DNA of 64,000 nucleotides from positions 372,001 to 436,000 of the forward strand of contig NZ_JASZYV010000001.1 in the NCBI RefSeq assembly GCF_030316895.1, written 5' to 3'. Under the pieces are notes generated by a model. That model made no database searches and had not been told where the DNA came from. It was given only the letters and a program-made list of their open reading frames with translations. The position numbers and the translations under genes are program-made. Below, piece by piece: positions 46,534-54,949 of the stretch; the stretch's first letter is position 1, and each line of letters begins with the position of its first letter. The DNA comes from Variovorax dokdonensis. GTDB lineage: Bacteria > Pseudomonadota > Gammaproteobacteria > Burkholderiales > Burkholderiaceae_C.

Positions 46534-46836
46534 ATGACCGCCACCATCGCCCGTTCGCACCTTCCGCTCAGCCGTCCCGTTCACGTGCCACCCAGCGTGC
46601 GTCGCGGCGCGTGGCAGCTCGAAGCGGGCCAGGCCATCACACTGCAAGCGGCCGGACAGAGCGTCTTGAAGGTGCGCCAGGGACGCGTGTGGGTGACCTG
46701 CAACGCCACCTCCACCTGGGGCAGCGAGGACCTGGTGCTCGGCCCCGGCGAATCGCTGAAGGTGGCCGCGGGTCAGCGACTGGTGATGGAGCCGTGGGAC
46801 TGCTACGGCGCCACCTACACCTGGGACGCCGTCTGA
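46534..46836 (+). CDS. DUF2917 domain protein
   Basis: A 100-residue cytosolic protein. The DUF2917 core covers most of it (ITLQAAGQSVLKVRQGRVWVT, then ATSTWGSEDLVLGPGESLKV and AGQRLVMEPWD), likely a small beta-barrel. It is commonly found divergent from LysR regulators in beta-proteobacteria, as here. Function unknown. AGGAG lies seven bases upstream of the ATG at 46534. Confidence 0.85.
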   Translation: MTATIARSHLPLSRPVHVPPSVRRGAWQLEAGQAITLQAAGQSVLKVRQGRVWVTCNATSTWGSEDLVLGPGESLKVAAGQRLVMEPWDCYGATYTWDAV

Positions 46837-46846
46837 ACGGGTTGTC

Positions 46847-47281
46847 TCAACCCTCGATGTCGAAGCGCGGCCGCAGCGACAGAAAAAGCTGCACCGCCGC
46901 TTCGCCAGGCGGCCCGCCTTGCGACGAAACCGACAACTGCTCCAGGACCTGGTCGAGTGCGCCATCTGCCGTGGGGTCCGCGTAGCCCAGCTCGTAGCGT
47001 GAGCATCGCCGCTCCTGCAACGCGCCCTCGTGCAACATCTGCAGCCGGGCGTGCCGAGGGTCGATCGCAATCTGCCCCATCAGCCCTTGCAGGACGCCGG
47101 ACGGCCCTTCCAGATATTGCATGAAGCTCTGGCCATCGAAGACCAGCACCCCGGTGATGCCGTTCCTGGCGTTGCCTTGCCTGACCTGCGCGAGGATGGC
47201 CGGCACCGTGGAGGCACTGGCATCGCTGGCAAGTTGGCTGACATAGAAATATTGGAAGAGTGCGGAATGTTGCTGGGACAT
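46847..47281 (-). CDS. BLUF-domain blue-light sensor
   Basis: Short BLUF protein of 144 residues that should bind FAD non-covalently. The residues of the light-switch hydrogen-bond network are present: Y13 (FYVSQLA), N37 (GNARNGITG) and Q55 (SFMQYLEG), with GITGVLVFDG between. The semi-conserved Trp/Met of strand 5 is not seen (the segment reads ELGYAD). About 45 residues beyond the BLUF fold carry no output domain, so it acts through a partner. The divergent Crp/Fnr gene starts 40 bases away. Its 3' end lies 10 bases from the DUF2917 stop. Confidence 0.92.
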   Translation of the reverse strand: MSQQHSALFQYFYVSQLASDASASTVPAILAQVRQGNARNGITGVLVFDGQSFMQYLEGPSGVLQGLMGQIAIDPRHARLQMLHEGALQERRCSRYELGYADPTADGALDQVLEQLSVSSQGGPPGEAAVQLFLSLRPRFDIEG

Positions 47282-47303
47282 GACTTTCGCCCCAGTCTAG
47301 GTG

Positions 47304-47323
47304 TGCAAATTTGGGTTGCAAAT
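47304..47323. promoter_or_regulatory. TGCAAAT direct repeat in the BLUF / Crp-Fnr intergenic region
   Basis: TGCAAAT occurs at 47304-47310 and 47317-47323, thirteen bases apart start to start, within the 40-base gap between divergent starts. The second copy runs into the Crp/Fnr ATG. Possible regulator contact or promoter element; no consensus is matched. Confidence 0.3.
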
Positions 47324-48140
47324 GTCAAAAGACACGCCCGCCGCCGCGGCGCTGCTTATATTTCGCGGCGTGAAAGCATTTGAACTGCCCATTGCTCTGC
47401 GGCCCCCGGAGGGCCCCAATCCCTGCGAGCGCTGCGCGTTGCGCACGAACCCCGCGTTCATCGACATACCGCAGGAACAGCGCGACGCCATCCAGTCGTT
47501 CCGGCGCGGCTCGCGACGTGTCGATGCGGGCGGCGCCATCATTCGGGAGCACCGCGCCAGCACGCAACTGTTCACCATCTATTCCGGCTGGGCTTTTCGC
47601 TTCAAGACATTGAGCGATGGCCGCCGGCAGATCCTTTCGTTCCTGCTTGCCGGAGACTTCATCGGCCTGCAGGACGAATTCGCCGATGGACAGACCCACG
47701 GCGTCGAGGCGGCGAGCGAGGTCCACCTGTGCGTGTTCGACCGGGCCGACCTGTGGACCATGTTCCACACGCAGCCGCGCCTGGGCTACGACATCACCTG
47801 GCTGGCCGCTCGCGAAGAAAAACTGGTCGACGACAACCTGGTGACCGCTGGCCGCCGCAACGCCTCGGAGCGGGTGGCCATGTTGCTCATGCACATCTAC
47901 CGGCGCGCCCGCCATGCGGGGCTGGAGCGGGAGGGCTGGGTGCACTTTCCTTTCCAGCAGCAGCACATCGCCGACGCGCTGGGCTTGTCGCTGGTGCATA
48001 CCAACAAGACCATGCGCCGCCTGCACCACCTCGGCCTGTACCGGATCGAGCGTGGCTGGCTGCGCATCCAGGATCCGCAGGCGCTGGAAACGCTGGGCGA
48101 TTACTTCGAGCGGCCGGTGCGCCCGACGCCGCTCGTCTGA
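47322..48140 (+). CDS. Crp/Fnr family transcriptional regulator
   Basis: Regulator of 272 residues. The cyclic-nucleotide-binding-like domain covers about 45-165 (HRASTQLFTIYSGWAFRFK, LLAGDFIGLQDEF), followed by a dimer helix and a winged helix (FQQQHIADALGLSLVHTNKT). It has the N-terminal Cys pair of FNR (NPCERC) and a cysteine in EVHLCVFDR that aligns with FNR C122. The cysteine matching FNR C29 is missing. The recognition helix (SLVHTNKTM) differs from FNR's ETISR, so the DNA site is probably not an FNR box. The start was taken as ATG 47322; GTG 47370 is possible. It is divergent from the BLUF photosensor gene. Confidence 0.9.
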   Translation: MSKDTPAAAALLIFRGVKAFELPIALRPPEGPNPCERCALRTNPAFIDIPQEQRDAIQSFRRGSRRVDAGGAIIREHRASTQLFTIYSGWAFRFKTLSDGRRQILSFLLAGDFIGLQDEFADGQTHGVEAASEVHLCVFDRADLWTMFHTQPRLGYDITWLAAREEKLVDDNLVTAGRRNASERVAMLLMHIYRRARHAGLEREGWVHFPFQQQHIADALGLSLVHTNKTMRRLHHLGLYRIERGWLRIQDPQALETLGDYFERPVRPTPLV

Positions 48141-48228
48141 ACGCCAAGGCGGCGCGGATGGCAACACGCCGTCCGGCCTCGGCCAACCGCCATATCGGAT
48201 CGGCAGATTGCTCGGTTGCCGGGAAATG

Positions 48229-48249
48229 AGTGATTAGGTTCTAATCACT
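48229..48249. promoter_or_regulatory. Perfect dyad before the glycan cluster
   Basis: Arms AGTGATTAG and CTAATCACT pair exactly around GTT, followed by TTTTG. It lies 89 bases past the Crp/Fnr stop and 67 bases before the first glycosyltransferase start, in an A+T-rich patch. Either a terminator for the regulator gene or an operator for the cluster; the low G+C content of the arms favours an operator. Confidence 0.5.
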
Positions 48250-48315
48250 TTTGTATCTTCCTGAAACCAGTGTTGTGTAGTTGTTCGGGGAGCATTGCGC
48301 AGCTTTCAGACAGAC

Positions 48316-49266
48316 ATGCTTCTTTCCACGCCCGCGAACGGCGCCTCCCCAAGCACGGCACAGCCGCAACCGGCGCGCGTGCTGGAGGCCCTGACCGCCT
48401 GCTACAACGCCGAGCAGACCTTGCCGCAGACGCTCGACTCGGCCTGGGTCGACAACCAGATCCCCGTCTTGCTGGTCGACGATGGCTCGACCGATGGCTC
48501 GGTGGCCCACGCGGAGCGGCGCGACGGCGTGCGTGTGATTCGCCAGCGCAACGCCGGCCCGTCAGTCGCTCGAAACCGGGCAGTCCTCGAAAGTTCGGCC
48601 AGTTTCGTCATGTTCCTGGACAGCGACGACCTCCTGCGTCCCGGTTTTCGCCAGGCCTTCGAGACCGCGCTCGCTGCGCATCCCGAGGCCGACGTGTTCA
48701 TTTGCGGCATGCAGGTCGTCGACGAAGCAGGGGCCAAGGTGGACGAGCACGCGGCGCCCAGCCTTTCGCCGTCGCCTTTTCTCAGCCTGCTTCGCGGTGA
48801 GCCCGTGCCGACCAACGGCATCGTGATCCGCCGCGATCTGCTGGCGCGCGCCGGCCTGTTCCGCCCCGGACTGCATCACGCCGAAGACCTGGACCTGTGG
48901 CTGCGCCTTGCCGCGGCCAGCGACAGATGGGTGCGCATGGACCACAAGCTGGCCGTCTATCGCTTGCGCAGCGGTTCGCTCAGCAAGAACGGCCCCGCGA
49001 TGTGGCGAGGCATCCGCCAGGTGATGGCGTCGGCGGGCTGCATGCCGGTCGGCTCGCAGGTCGAGCGCCAGGCTGCCCTGCGCAAAGGCTTGGCCGGCGC
49101 CGCCAACTACGTGTACGGCATGGCCCTTCGACCCATGCTCCGGCATACGGCCGCCGCAGGAGGCGCCTGGGCAGCGCTGCGCGAGGCGGCCCGCCTGCCG
49201 GCCAGGTTCTGGCCGATCATCCTGCGCGACGGCTTCGCCACCCTGTTCAGGCGCACGAGGACCTGA
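48316..49266 (+). CDS. Glycosyltransferase family 2
   Basis: GT2 enzyme of 316 residues with a GT-A fold: LTACYNAEQTLPQTLDS near the N-terminus, LLVDDGSTDGS near 55, RNAGPSVARNRAVLES, the metal-binding FLDSDD near 100, and HHAEDLDLWLRLAAA near 192 with the likely catalytic acid. The C-terminal half contains GSLSKNGPAMW, closely matched in the next gene (GSMSKNVEPMW), so the two arose by duplication. ATG 48316 was chosen over an upstream TTG in the leader. The stop and next start overlap by one base. Confidence 0.92.
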   Translation: MLLSTPANGASPSTAQPQPARVLEALTACYNAEQTLPQTLDSAWVDNQIPVLLVDDGSTDGSVAHAERRDGVRVIRQRNAGPSVARNRAVLESSASFVMFLDSDDLLRPGFRQAFETALAAHPEADVFICGMQVVDEAGAKVDEHAAPSLSPSPFLSLLRGEPVPTNGIVIRRDLLARAGLFRPGLHHAEDLDLWLRLAAASDRWVRMDHKLAVYRLRSGSLSKNGPAMWRGIRQVMASAGCMPVGSQVERQAALRKGLAGAANYVYGMALRPMLRHTAAAGGAWAALREAARLPARFWPIILRDGFATLFRRTRT

Positions 49267-50141
49267 TGCCGGAATTCAGCATCATCATCCCCTGCTACAA
49301 CCAGGCGCGCTTTCTGCCGACGGCGCTCGAGTCCGCGTTGGCGCAACGTGCTGATGTGGATGTCGAGATCATTGCGGTCGACGATGGCTCGCCCGACGAT
49401 TCCGCCGAGATCGCCAGCCGCTACGAAGGCGTGACCGTCATCCGTCAGGCCAACGCCGGCTTGTGCGGCGCCCGCAACACCGGCATTGCCCACGCCAGCG
49501 GCACCTACCTGCTCTTTCTGGATTCGGACGACGCCTTGCGTCCGGGCATGCTGGCCGCGGCTGCGCGTGCCTTCGAACAGGATCCGTCGGCCGACGTGGT
49601 GCATGGTCTGGCCGACGTGGTGGACGAGGAAGGCAAGGCGGTGGTGGGCGAGTTCGGCGGCGCCGACCTGTCTGTCGATCCGTTTCATCGCCTTCTTCGC
49701 AGCAATATCGGACCACCGAACACTTTCGTGGTCCGACGCGAGACCTTGCAGCGCGTTGGCGTTTTCGACGTCAGCCTGCGCAGCTGCGAGGATTGGGACC
49801 TGTGGCTGCGCATGGCCGCTGCCGGGGCGCGCTTTCGCTTCGCCAGCGAGATGCGCAGCGTCTACCGGGTCGTTGCCGGCAGCATGAGCAAGAACGTGGA
49901 GCCGATGTGGCGCAACGGCCGGCGCGTGCTGCTTCGCAGCCACTGCCTGCGGCCCGCCTGTCCGGACTGCGGCCACGCGCGCTCGGCGGGAATGGGCGGG
50001 CTGGCACTGTCCATGCGTCCGCTGTTTCGCGATCTGGTCAGGAGCCCGGGCGGGCCGAAGAAGGCCCTGGGCATCCTGCTTCGAAATCCGAGCCTGCTGG
50101 GTTGGCAGCTCTATTGGCAAATGAGGTCAAGTCTTGGTTGA
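49266..50141 (+). CDS. Glycosyltransferase family 2 (paralogue of the previous gene)
   Basis: GT2 enzyme of 291 residues: FSIIIPCYNQARFLPTALES at the N-terminus, IIAVDDGSPDDS near 38, NAGLCGARNTGIAHAS, the metal-binding LDSDD near 88, and SCEDWDLWLRMAAAG near 180. The tail contains CxxC (RPACPDCGHA). It likely adds a sugar to a surface polysaccharide or lipid-linked glycan in the cytoplasm. The start overlaps the previous stop (TGATG), and the 3' end overlaps the dehydrogenase start region. The acceptor and donor are unknown. Confidence 0.92.
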   Translation: MPEFSIIIPCYNQARFLPTALESALAQRADVDVEIIAVDDGSPDDSAEIASRYEGVTVIRQANAGLCGARNTGIAHASGTYLLFLDSDDALRPGMLAAAARAFEQDPSADVVHGLADVVDEEGKAVVGEFGGADLSVDPFHRLLRSNIGPPNTFVVRRETLQRVGVFDVSLRSCEDWDLWLRMAAAGARFRFASEMRSVYRVVAGSMSKNVEPMWRNGRRVLLRSHCLRPACPDCGHARSAGMGGLALSMRPLFRDLVRSPGGPKKALGILLRNPSLLGWQLYWQMRSSLG

Positions 50142-51234
50142 TGCAACGTGGGCCGGCACTCCGGCCAGGGCGCCGATGCGGGTGCTGATCGTGGGATGCG
50201 GCGCGGTGGTCGAGGAATACCAGGGGCCGTCCGCCATGGAAGCCGAGCGCATGGGCCTTCTGAAGGTGGTGGGACTGGTCGATCGCAGCGAGGAACGCCT
50301 GGCCCGCTGCAGCAAGCTCTTTCCGCAAGCCCGCTGCTTTACCGACGTCGAGACGTCGTGCGATGCCGACCTGGCCCTGATCGCGACACCGGCTCGCAGC
50401 CACTTTCCGCTGGCTTCTTCGCTGCTGCGGCGCGGCCAGCATCTGCTGATCGAGAAGCCGGTGTGCGCCACGACCGCCGACGTGCGCGCCTTGCAGGCGC
50501 AGGCCGACGCAGCATCGCGCGTGCTGGCGGTGGGGCACTTCCGGCGCTTCTTTCCGGCGCTCGAGGCCGTGCGCGCCATGATCGCCAACGGCACCTGGGG
50601 CGCGGTCAGACGCATCGTGGCCGATGAGGGCGGGCTGTTTCGCTGGCCTGCCGCCTCGGCGGGTTTCTTCACGCGGGAAGAGGGCGGCGGAGGCGTCACA
50701 CTCGACATCGGCATCCACATGCTGGAGATCCTGATCTCGTGGATGGGCGAGCCGGAACTGCTGAGCTACGCCGACGATGCCATGGGCGGCGTGGAGATCA
50801 ACAGTCAGGCACGGCTGCGTTGGAAGAACGGCGCCGAAGGCCATATCCGCCTGAGTTGGGACGTTGCCCTGGCCAACCGCTATCGCATCGAGTTCGAGCA
50901 TGCGACTGTCACGTGGCGCACCGGCCAGGCCACCGATCTGCTGCTCGAGATCGAAGGCATGCCGGATCCCCAGTTGCTGTCGTGCAGGCAGCGCCATGGA
51001 CAAGGCGCGGAATACGCCCTGCCGACCCACGGCTACCTTGGCGCCTTCACGGCCCAGTGGGCCGATGTGGCCGAAGCGGTGGCGTCCGGCCGCGCGCCTC
51101 GCGTCGGCACGACCACCGCCGGCGCCGCGTTGTCGCTGGTCGAGGCCATGTACGCCGGACGGCAGTTGCTGGACATGCCGCATCTGAGCGATGCGCAGCG
51201 GCAACGCGCCGTCGAACTTTCGGGAGTGAACTGA
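50134..51234 (+). CDS. Gfo/Idh/MocA family oxidoreductase
   Basis: NAD(P)-dependent sugar dehydrogenase of up to 366 residues. The Rossmann motif is RVLIVGCGAVVEEY near 16-29, the catalytic-lysine motif is LIEKPVCAT near 107, and GGGVTLDIGIHMLE near 190 carries the histidine. The outer start is a TTG at 50134 inside the previous gene; an ATG at 50176 (MRVLIVGCG) is the likelier start and still leaves the whole fold. Enzymes of this type oxidise or rearrange nucleotide sugars such as UDP-GlcNAc(A) derivatives. It lies two bases before the epimerase gene. Confidence 0.9.
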   Translation: MVDATWAGTPARAPMRVLIVGCGAVVEEYQGPSAMEAERMGLLKVVGLVDRSEERLARCSKLFPQARCFTDVETSCDADLALIATPARSHFPLASSLLRRGQHLLIEKPVCATTADVRALQAQADAASRVLAVGHFRRFFPALEAVRAMIANGTWGAVRRIVADEGGLFRWPAASAGFFTREEGGGGVTLDIGIHMLEILISWMGEPELLSYADDAMGGVEINSQARLRWKNGAEGHIRLSWDVALANRYRIEFEHATVTWRTGQATDLLLEIEGMPDPQLLSCRQRHGQGAEYALPTHGYLGAFTAQWADVAEAVASGRAPRVGTTTAGAALSLVEAMYAGRQLLDMPHLSDAQRQRAVELSGVN

Positions 51235-51235
51235 G

Positions 51236-52309
51236 ATGCGCGTGGCACTGCTTGGCGGTACGGGATTCGTGGGCACGCGCCTGGTGGAGCGATGGCTTCT
51301 TGGGGGCGGCCACGACCTTCATCTGGTCGTGCGCGGGCCCGGCAGCCTGGCGCGCGTCGCGCGCTTCCAACTGCCTTCGTGGGCGGCTTGCGACATCTTC
51401 GATGCGCAGGCCCTGGCCCAGTCGATTCGCGGGTGCGATGCGATGGTGCATGCGGTGGTCGGCGATCCCGACCAGATCGTGATCGCGGCGCGTGCAGCCC
51501 TGCAGGCTTGCCGCCTGGCCGGCGTGAAACGGCTCGTGTACCTGAGCAGCGCCTCGGTGCACGGACAGAATCCTGCGCCGGGTACGGACGACTTCACCGC
51601 GCTGCGCGACGACCAGCCCATCGAATACAACAACGCCAAGGTGCTGGCCGAGCGCGCCCTTGCTGGCTCCACCGACGTGGAAGTCGTCATCCTGCGGCCC
51701 GGCATCGTCTACGGCCCGCGCAGCCAGTGGTTCACCGATCTGCCGCGTGCCTTGCGCTCGGGGCGGGCGTTTCTCGTCGACGGCGGGAACGGCTGGTGCA
51801 ACCACATCTATGTCGACAACCTGATCCAGGCCATCGAACTTGGCCTGGTCCATCCACAGGCCACCGACAAGCCCTTCTATGTGAGCGACAGCACCTGCCT
51901 GACCTGGCGCGAGTTCTATCGCCCGGTGGTCGAGGCGCTGGGCTTCGGCCTGGATGACATGCAAAACGTGGCACCAGCGGCGCGGCCCTCGCGTTCTGTG
52001 GTGGGACGCCACTCGGCGCGAGTCAAGAACAGTGGCGCCGCCCGGATGGTGCTGCCCCTGTTCAGCCGGCGCCTCAAGGACGCCGTGAAGGCCGGCCTGC
52101 AGCGCTACAGCGCACCCGAGGCGCTCAACGGCTTTGCCATTCCGCGGGCCGGCGCACCGATGCCCGACTGGGAGATCAGCGAACTGCACACGTGCAAGAC
52201 GCGCCTGCCGATGGATCGCGCCGTGAGCCTGCTCGGCTACGCGCCGGAAGTGGATGCCGACGAGGCCTTGGCGCGCAGCGCGCGCTGGCTGTCCGGGTTG
52301 TGGGACTAG
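51236..52309 (+). CDS. NAD-dependent epimerase/dehydratase (extended SDR)
   Basis: Extended SDR of 357 residues with GGTGFVGTRLVERW at 7-20, YLSSASVHG near 100 and the catalytic pair in IEYNNAK near 130; LRPGIVYGPRSQWF and IYVDNLIQAIELGL follow. It acts on a nucleotide sugar, probably consecutively with the dehydrogenase encoded two bases upstream. The two enzymes and the two GT2 genes form one transcription unit. The exact sugar cannot be deduced. Confidence 0.9.
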   Translation: MRVALLGGTGFVGTRLVERWLLGGGHDLHLVVRGPGSLARVARFQLPSWAACDIFDAQALAQSIRGCDAMVHAVVGDPDQIVIAARAALQACRLAGVKRLVYLSSASVHGQNPAPGTDDFTALRDDQPIEYNNAKVLAERALAGSTDVEVVILRPGIVYGPRSQWFTDLPRALRSGRAFLVDGGNGWCNHIYVDNLIQAIELGLVHPQATDKPFYVSDSTCLTWREFYRPVVEALGFGLDDMQNVAPAARPSRSVVGRHSARVKNSGAARMVLPLFSRRLKDAVKAGLQRYSAPEALNGFAIPRAGAPMPDWEISELHTCKTRLPMDRAVSLLGYAPEVDADEALARSARWLSGLWD

Positions 52310-52345
52310 CTGGCAAGCGCTTGCGGCGATGCGCCGCCCGCTGGC

Positions 52346-53275
52346 TCAAGCCTTGCGATACACGCGGCCCATCGCCGAAGCCACCCAAAGGCTCAGGCGA
52401 CGAATCGCGAACGTGAAGCCCGAAAACACCTGGATCGGGTTGTTCGCATACCGGTAGTAGGCCTTGGTGGCATTGGAGGGCGGCCATCCGCGCAGTGCCA
52501 GTCGAAGGTGGCGGCCCAGCCACGGCTTGCTGTAGCCGATGGCGTGCGAGAAATAGAACCCGCCGCTGCTGAAGTCCATCGCCTCGCAGCCGGCCGTATT
52601 CAGCGGCGCCTGGTACACCCCGAGGGCGAAGTTCATCGCATCCTGGTCGGTGGAGTGGAAGAGATCGGCCGCCTCGCCAGCCTTGATGTGCTTGTGCCCC
52701 TCGTTGTAGTCCAGGATCATCATGCAGAGGCGGTCGAGCAGAACCAGGAATTCGGCATGCTCACGGGGCACGCTGAGAAAGCCGGCGTTGTAGTAGCGAT
52801 CGAGCGCCTTCACTTCGTGCACGCCGTGCTGGGCGAACCAGTTCTTCCACATCAACCGCTTCGGGTGGCGGGAGGGAAAGTTCCAGTTCACGTCCTCGAT
52901 CAGCCCGATTCCGTCGTGGAACCATGCATCGACGTCCACCCAGTTGCACTTGAGCACGATGTCGGGGTCGATGTAGGCGACCGTGTCCGCATCCGGCGAA
53001 TGCACCTGCATCACCTCGTGCATGAAGTGCGCCTTGTAGTAGGTGAAGAAGATGGCGGTGGTCTGGGGAAGAAATCGGAGGCTGAAGCGGTCTGACAGTT
53101 CCAGCGTGCTCTGCGCCGCATTCCAGCCCGGATGTTGCGCCGCCCAGTTGGGCAAAGGGCCGCGGAATCCGACGAACAGTTCGCCGGCATAGCCGCTGTT
53201 CAGCAAGGAATTGGCCAGCGCCGCCACGCCATAGTGGTAGTGGCCTTCGTACAAGGTGCAAAGGGAGATCTTCAT
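52346..53275 (-). CDS. Putative glycosyltransferase, GT-A-like
   Basis: Protein of 309 residues, convergent with the epimerase gene. The N-terminus (MKISLCTLYEGHYHYGVAAL) resembles cytosolic nucleotide-sugar transferases, and AYIDPDIVLKCNW near 115 supplies a DxD-type metal motif. YYNAGFLSVPRE and STDQDAMNFALG are reminiscent of GT8-like enzymes. The family assignment is tentative. GAGGCGG lies before the ATG at 53275. It completes the small glycan cluster on the opposite strand and is divergent from glmU. Confidence 0.7.
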   Translation of the reverse strand: MKISLCTLYEGHYHYGVAALANSLLNSGYAGELFVGFRGPLPNWAAQHPGWNAAQSTLELSDRFSLRFLPQTTAIFFTYYKAHFMHEVMQVHSPDADTVAYIDPDIVLKCNWVDVDAWFHDGIGLIEDVNWNFPSRHPKRLMWKNWFAQHGVHEVKALDRYYNAGFLSVPREHAEFLVLLDRLCMMILDYNEGHKHIKAGEAADLFHSTDQDAMNFALGVYQAPLNTAGCEAMDFSSGGFYFSHAIGYSKPWLGRHLRLALRGWPPSNATKAYYRYANNPIQVFSGFTFAIRRLSLWVASAMGRVYRKA

Positions 53276-53484
53276 GAATCCGCCTCGAGGGCGCCGGCTG
53301 CGACTTGGGACACGATCAGTGTAATCATTTTGAGCTACAAGTAACCACTGGTCACAAGAGTTATGCCGGCAGGAGGATTCTTGGCGGCTCACGCGCTGAC
53401 GACGGCCTCTTCTGCCAGTCGGCTGCCGGTTGCGCCCCCCCGATAATTCGCCACCGTCTCCCGCTTTCAAGCAAGAAACACCCC

Positions 53485-54927
53485 ATGTCCCAGATCTCCC
53501 AGGAAAAGCAGTCAACCCCAGAGCAGGACGGCGAACCGATCGACGTCGTCATCATGGCGGCCGGCAAAGGCACGCGCATGAAGAGCAGCCTTCCCAAGGT
53601 CCTGCATCGGCTCGGGGGACGGGCACTGGTCTCGCACGTTGTCGACACGGCCCTGGAACTGCGCGCGCGCAAGGTGGTGATCGTGACCGGCCACGGTGCG
53701 CCTGACGTCGAAGAGGCGCTGCACGCGGCCACCGAACAGGGGGCGCCGATGGCCTTCGTTCGCCAGTCGCCGCAGCTGGGCACGGGCCACGCCGTCCAAC
53801 AGGCGGTGCCCGCGCTGGACGACGATGGCACCACGGTCGTGCTCAGCGGTGATGTGCCCCTCATCGCCAAGGACACGCTGGCTGCCTTGGTGCGCGCCAG
53901 TGCCGGCCGCCGATTGGCGCTGCTGACGATCGAGTTCGACGACCCCACCGGCTATGGGCGCATCCTGCGCGACGGCGAGCAGGTGCAAGCCATCGTCGAG
54001 CACAAGGACGCCACGCCCGAACAGCGCCAGGTGCGCGAGGTCTACAGCGGCATCATGGCCGTGCCGACCCGTCTGCTGAAGCCCTGGCTGGCGCGCCTGG
54101 ACAACAAGAACGCCCAGGGCGAGTACTACCTGACCGACATCGTGCGGCTGGCCACGCTGGACGAAGTGCCCGTCGTCGCCACCCGCATCGCCGATGCGCT
54201 GCAGGTCGCAGGCGTGAACGATCCGGCGCAGTTGGCCCAGCTCGAACGCGCCTACCAGCTGCGCCAGGCCAACATGCTCATGACCCAGGGGGTGCGGCTG
54301 GCCGACCCGGCGCGCTTCGACCTGCGCGGCACGCTGGTTTGCGCGGCCGATGTCGAGATCGACGTCAATTGCGTGTTCGAGGGCGCCGTGTCGCTGGGCG
54401 CGGGCGTGCGCATCGGCGCCAATTGCGTGATTGCCAATGCACGCATCGAACCTGGCGCGGTGATCCATCCCTTCACCCACATCGACGGCGAGAAGGCGGG
54501 CGTGACGGTGGGCGCCGCATCACTCGTCGGGCCATTCGCGCGGCTGCGGCCAGGCGCACGGCTGGGCACCGAGGTGCACATCGGCAACTTCGTCGAGATC
54601 AAGAACGCCACGCTGGCCCATGGCGCCAAGGCCAATCACCTGGCCTACATCGGCGATGCGACCGTCGGAGAGCGCGTGAACTACGGCGCAGGCAGCATCA
54701 CGGCCAACTACGACGGCGCGAACAAGCACCGCACCGTGATCGGCGACGACGTTCACATCGGCAGCAACTGCGTGCTGGTGGCGCCGGTGACCATCGGCGC
54801 CGGCGGCACGGTGGGCGGCGGCTCGACCATCAACAAGAGCACCGAGCCCGGCGGCCTCGCGGTTGCGCGCGCGCGCCAGTCGTACTACCCGAACTGGACG
54901 CGGCCGGTCAAAAAGAAGCCTGCCTGA
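53485..54927 (+). CDS. glmU: Bifunctional GlmU (N-acetylglucosamine-1-P uridyltransferase / GlcN-1-P acetyltransferase)
   Basis: Makes UDP-GlcNAc for peptidoglycan and surface glycans. It has 480 residues. The uridyltransferase head has MAAGKGTRMKSSLPKVLH near 24, GTGHAVQQA and SGDVPL. The C-terminal left-handed beta-helix has HIGNFVEIKNATLAHGAK, NYGAGSITANYDG and KHRTVIGDDVHIGSN, with the acetyl-transfer histidine in the first segment. The N-terminus has about 17 extra residues before the catalytic fold. It is 209 bases from the divergent glycosyltransferase gene, and that gap shows no other gene. Confidence 0.96.
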   Translation: MSQISQEKQSTPEQDGEPIDVVIMAAGKGTRMKSSLPKVLHRLGGRALVSHVVDTALELRARKVVIVTGHGAPDVEEALHAATEQGAPMAFVRQSPQLGTGHAVQQAVPALDDDGTTVVLSGDVPLIAKDTLAALVRASAGRRLALLTIEFDDPTGYGRILRDGEQVQAIVEHKDATPEQRQVREVYSGIMAVPTRLLKPWLARLDNKNAQGEYYLTDIVRLATLDEVPVVATRIADALQVAGVNDPAQLAQLERAYQLRQANMLMTQGVRLADPARFDLRGTLVCAADVEIDVNCVFEGAVSLGAGVRIGANCVIANARIEPGAVIHPFTHIDGEKAGVTVGAASLVGPFARLRPGARLGTEVHIGNFVEIKNATLAHGAKANHLAYIGDATVGERVNYGAGSITANYDGANKHRTVIGDDVHIGSNCVLVAPVTIGAGGTVGGGSTINKSTEPGGLAVARARQSYYPNWTRPVKKKPA

Positions 54928-54949
54928 GCAACCCCCCTAGCTGCAGCGG

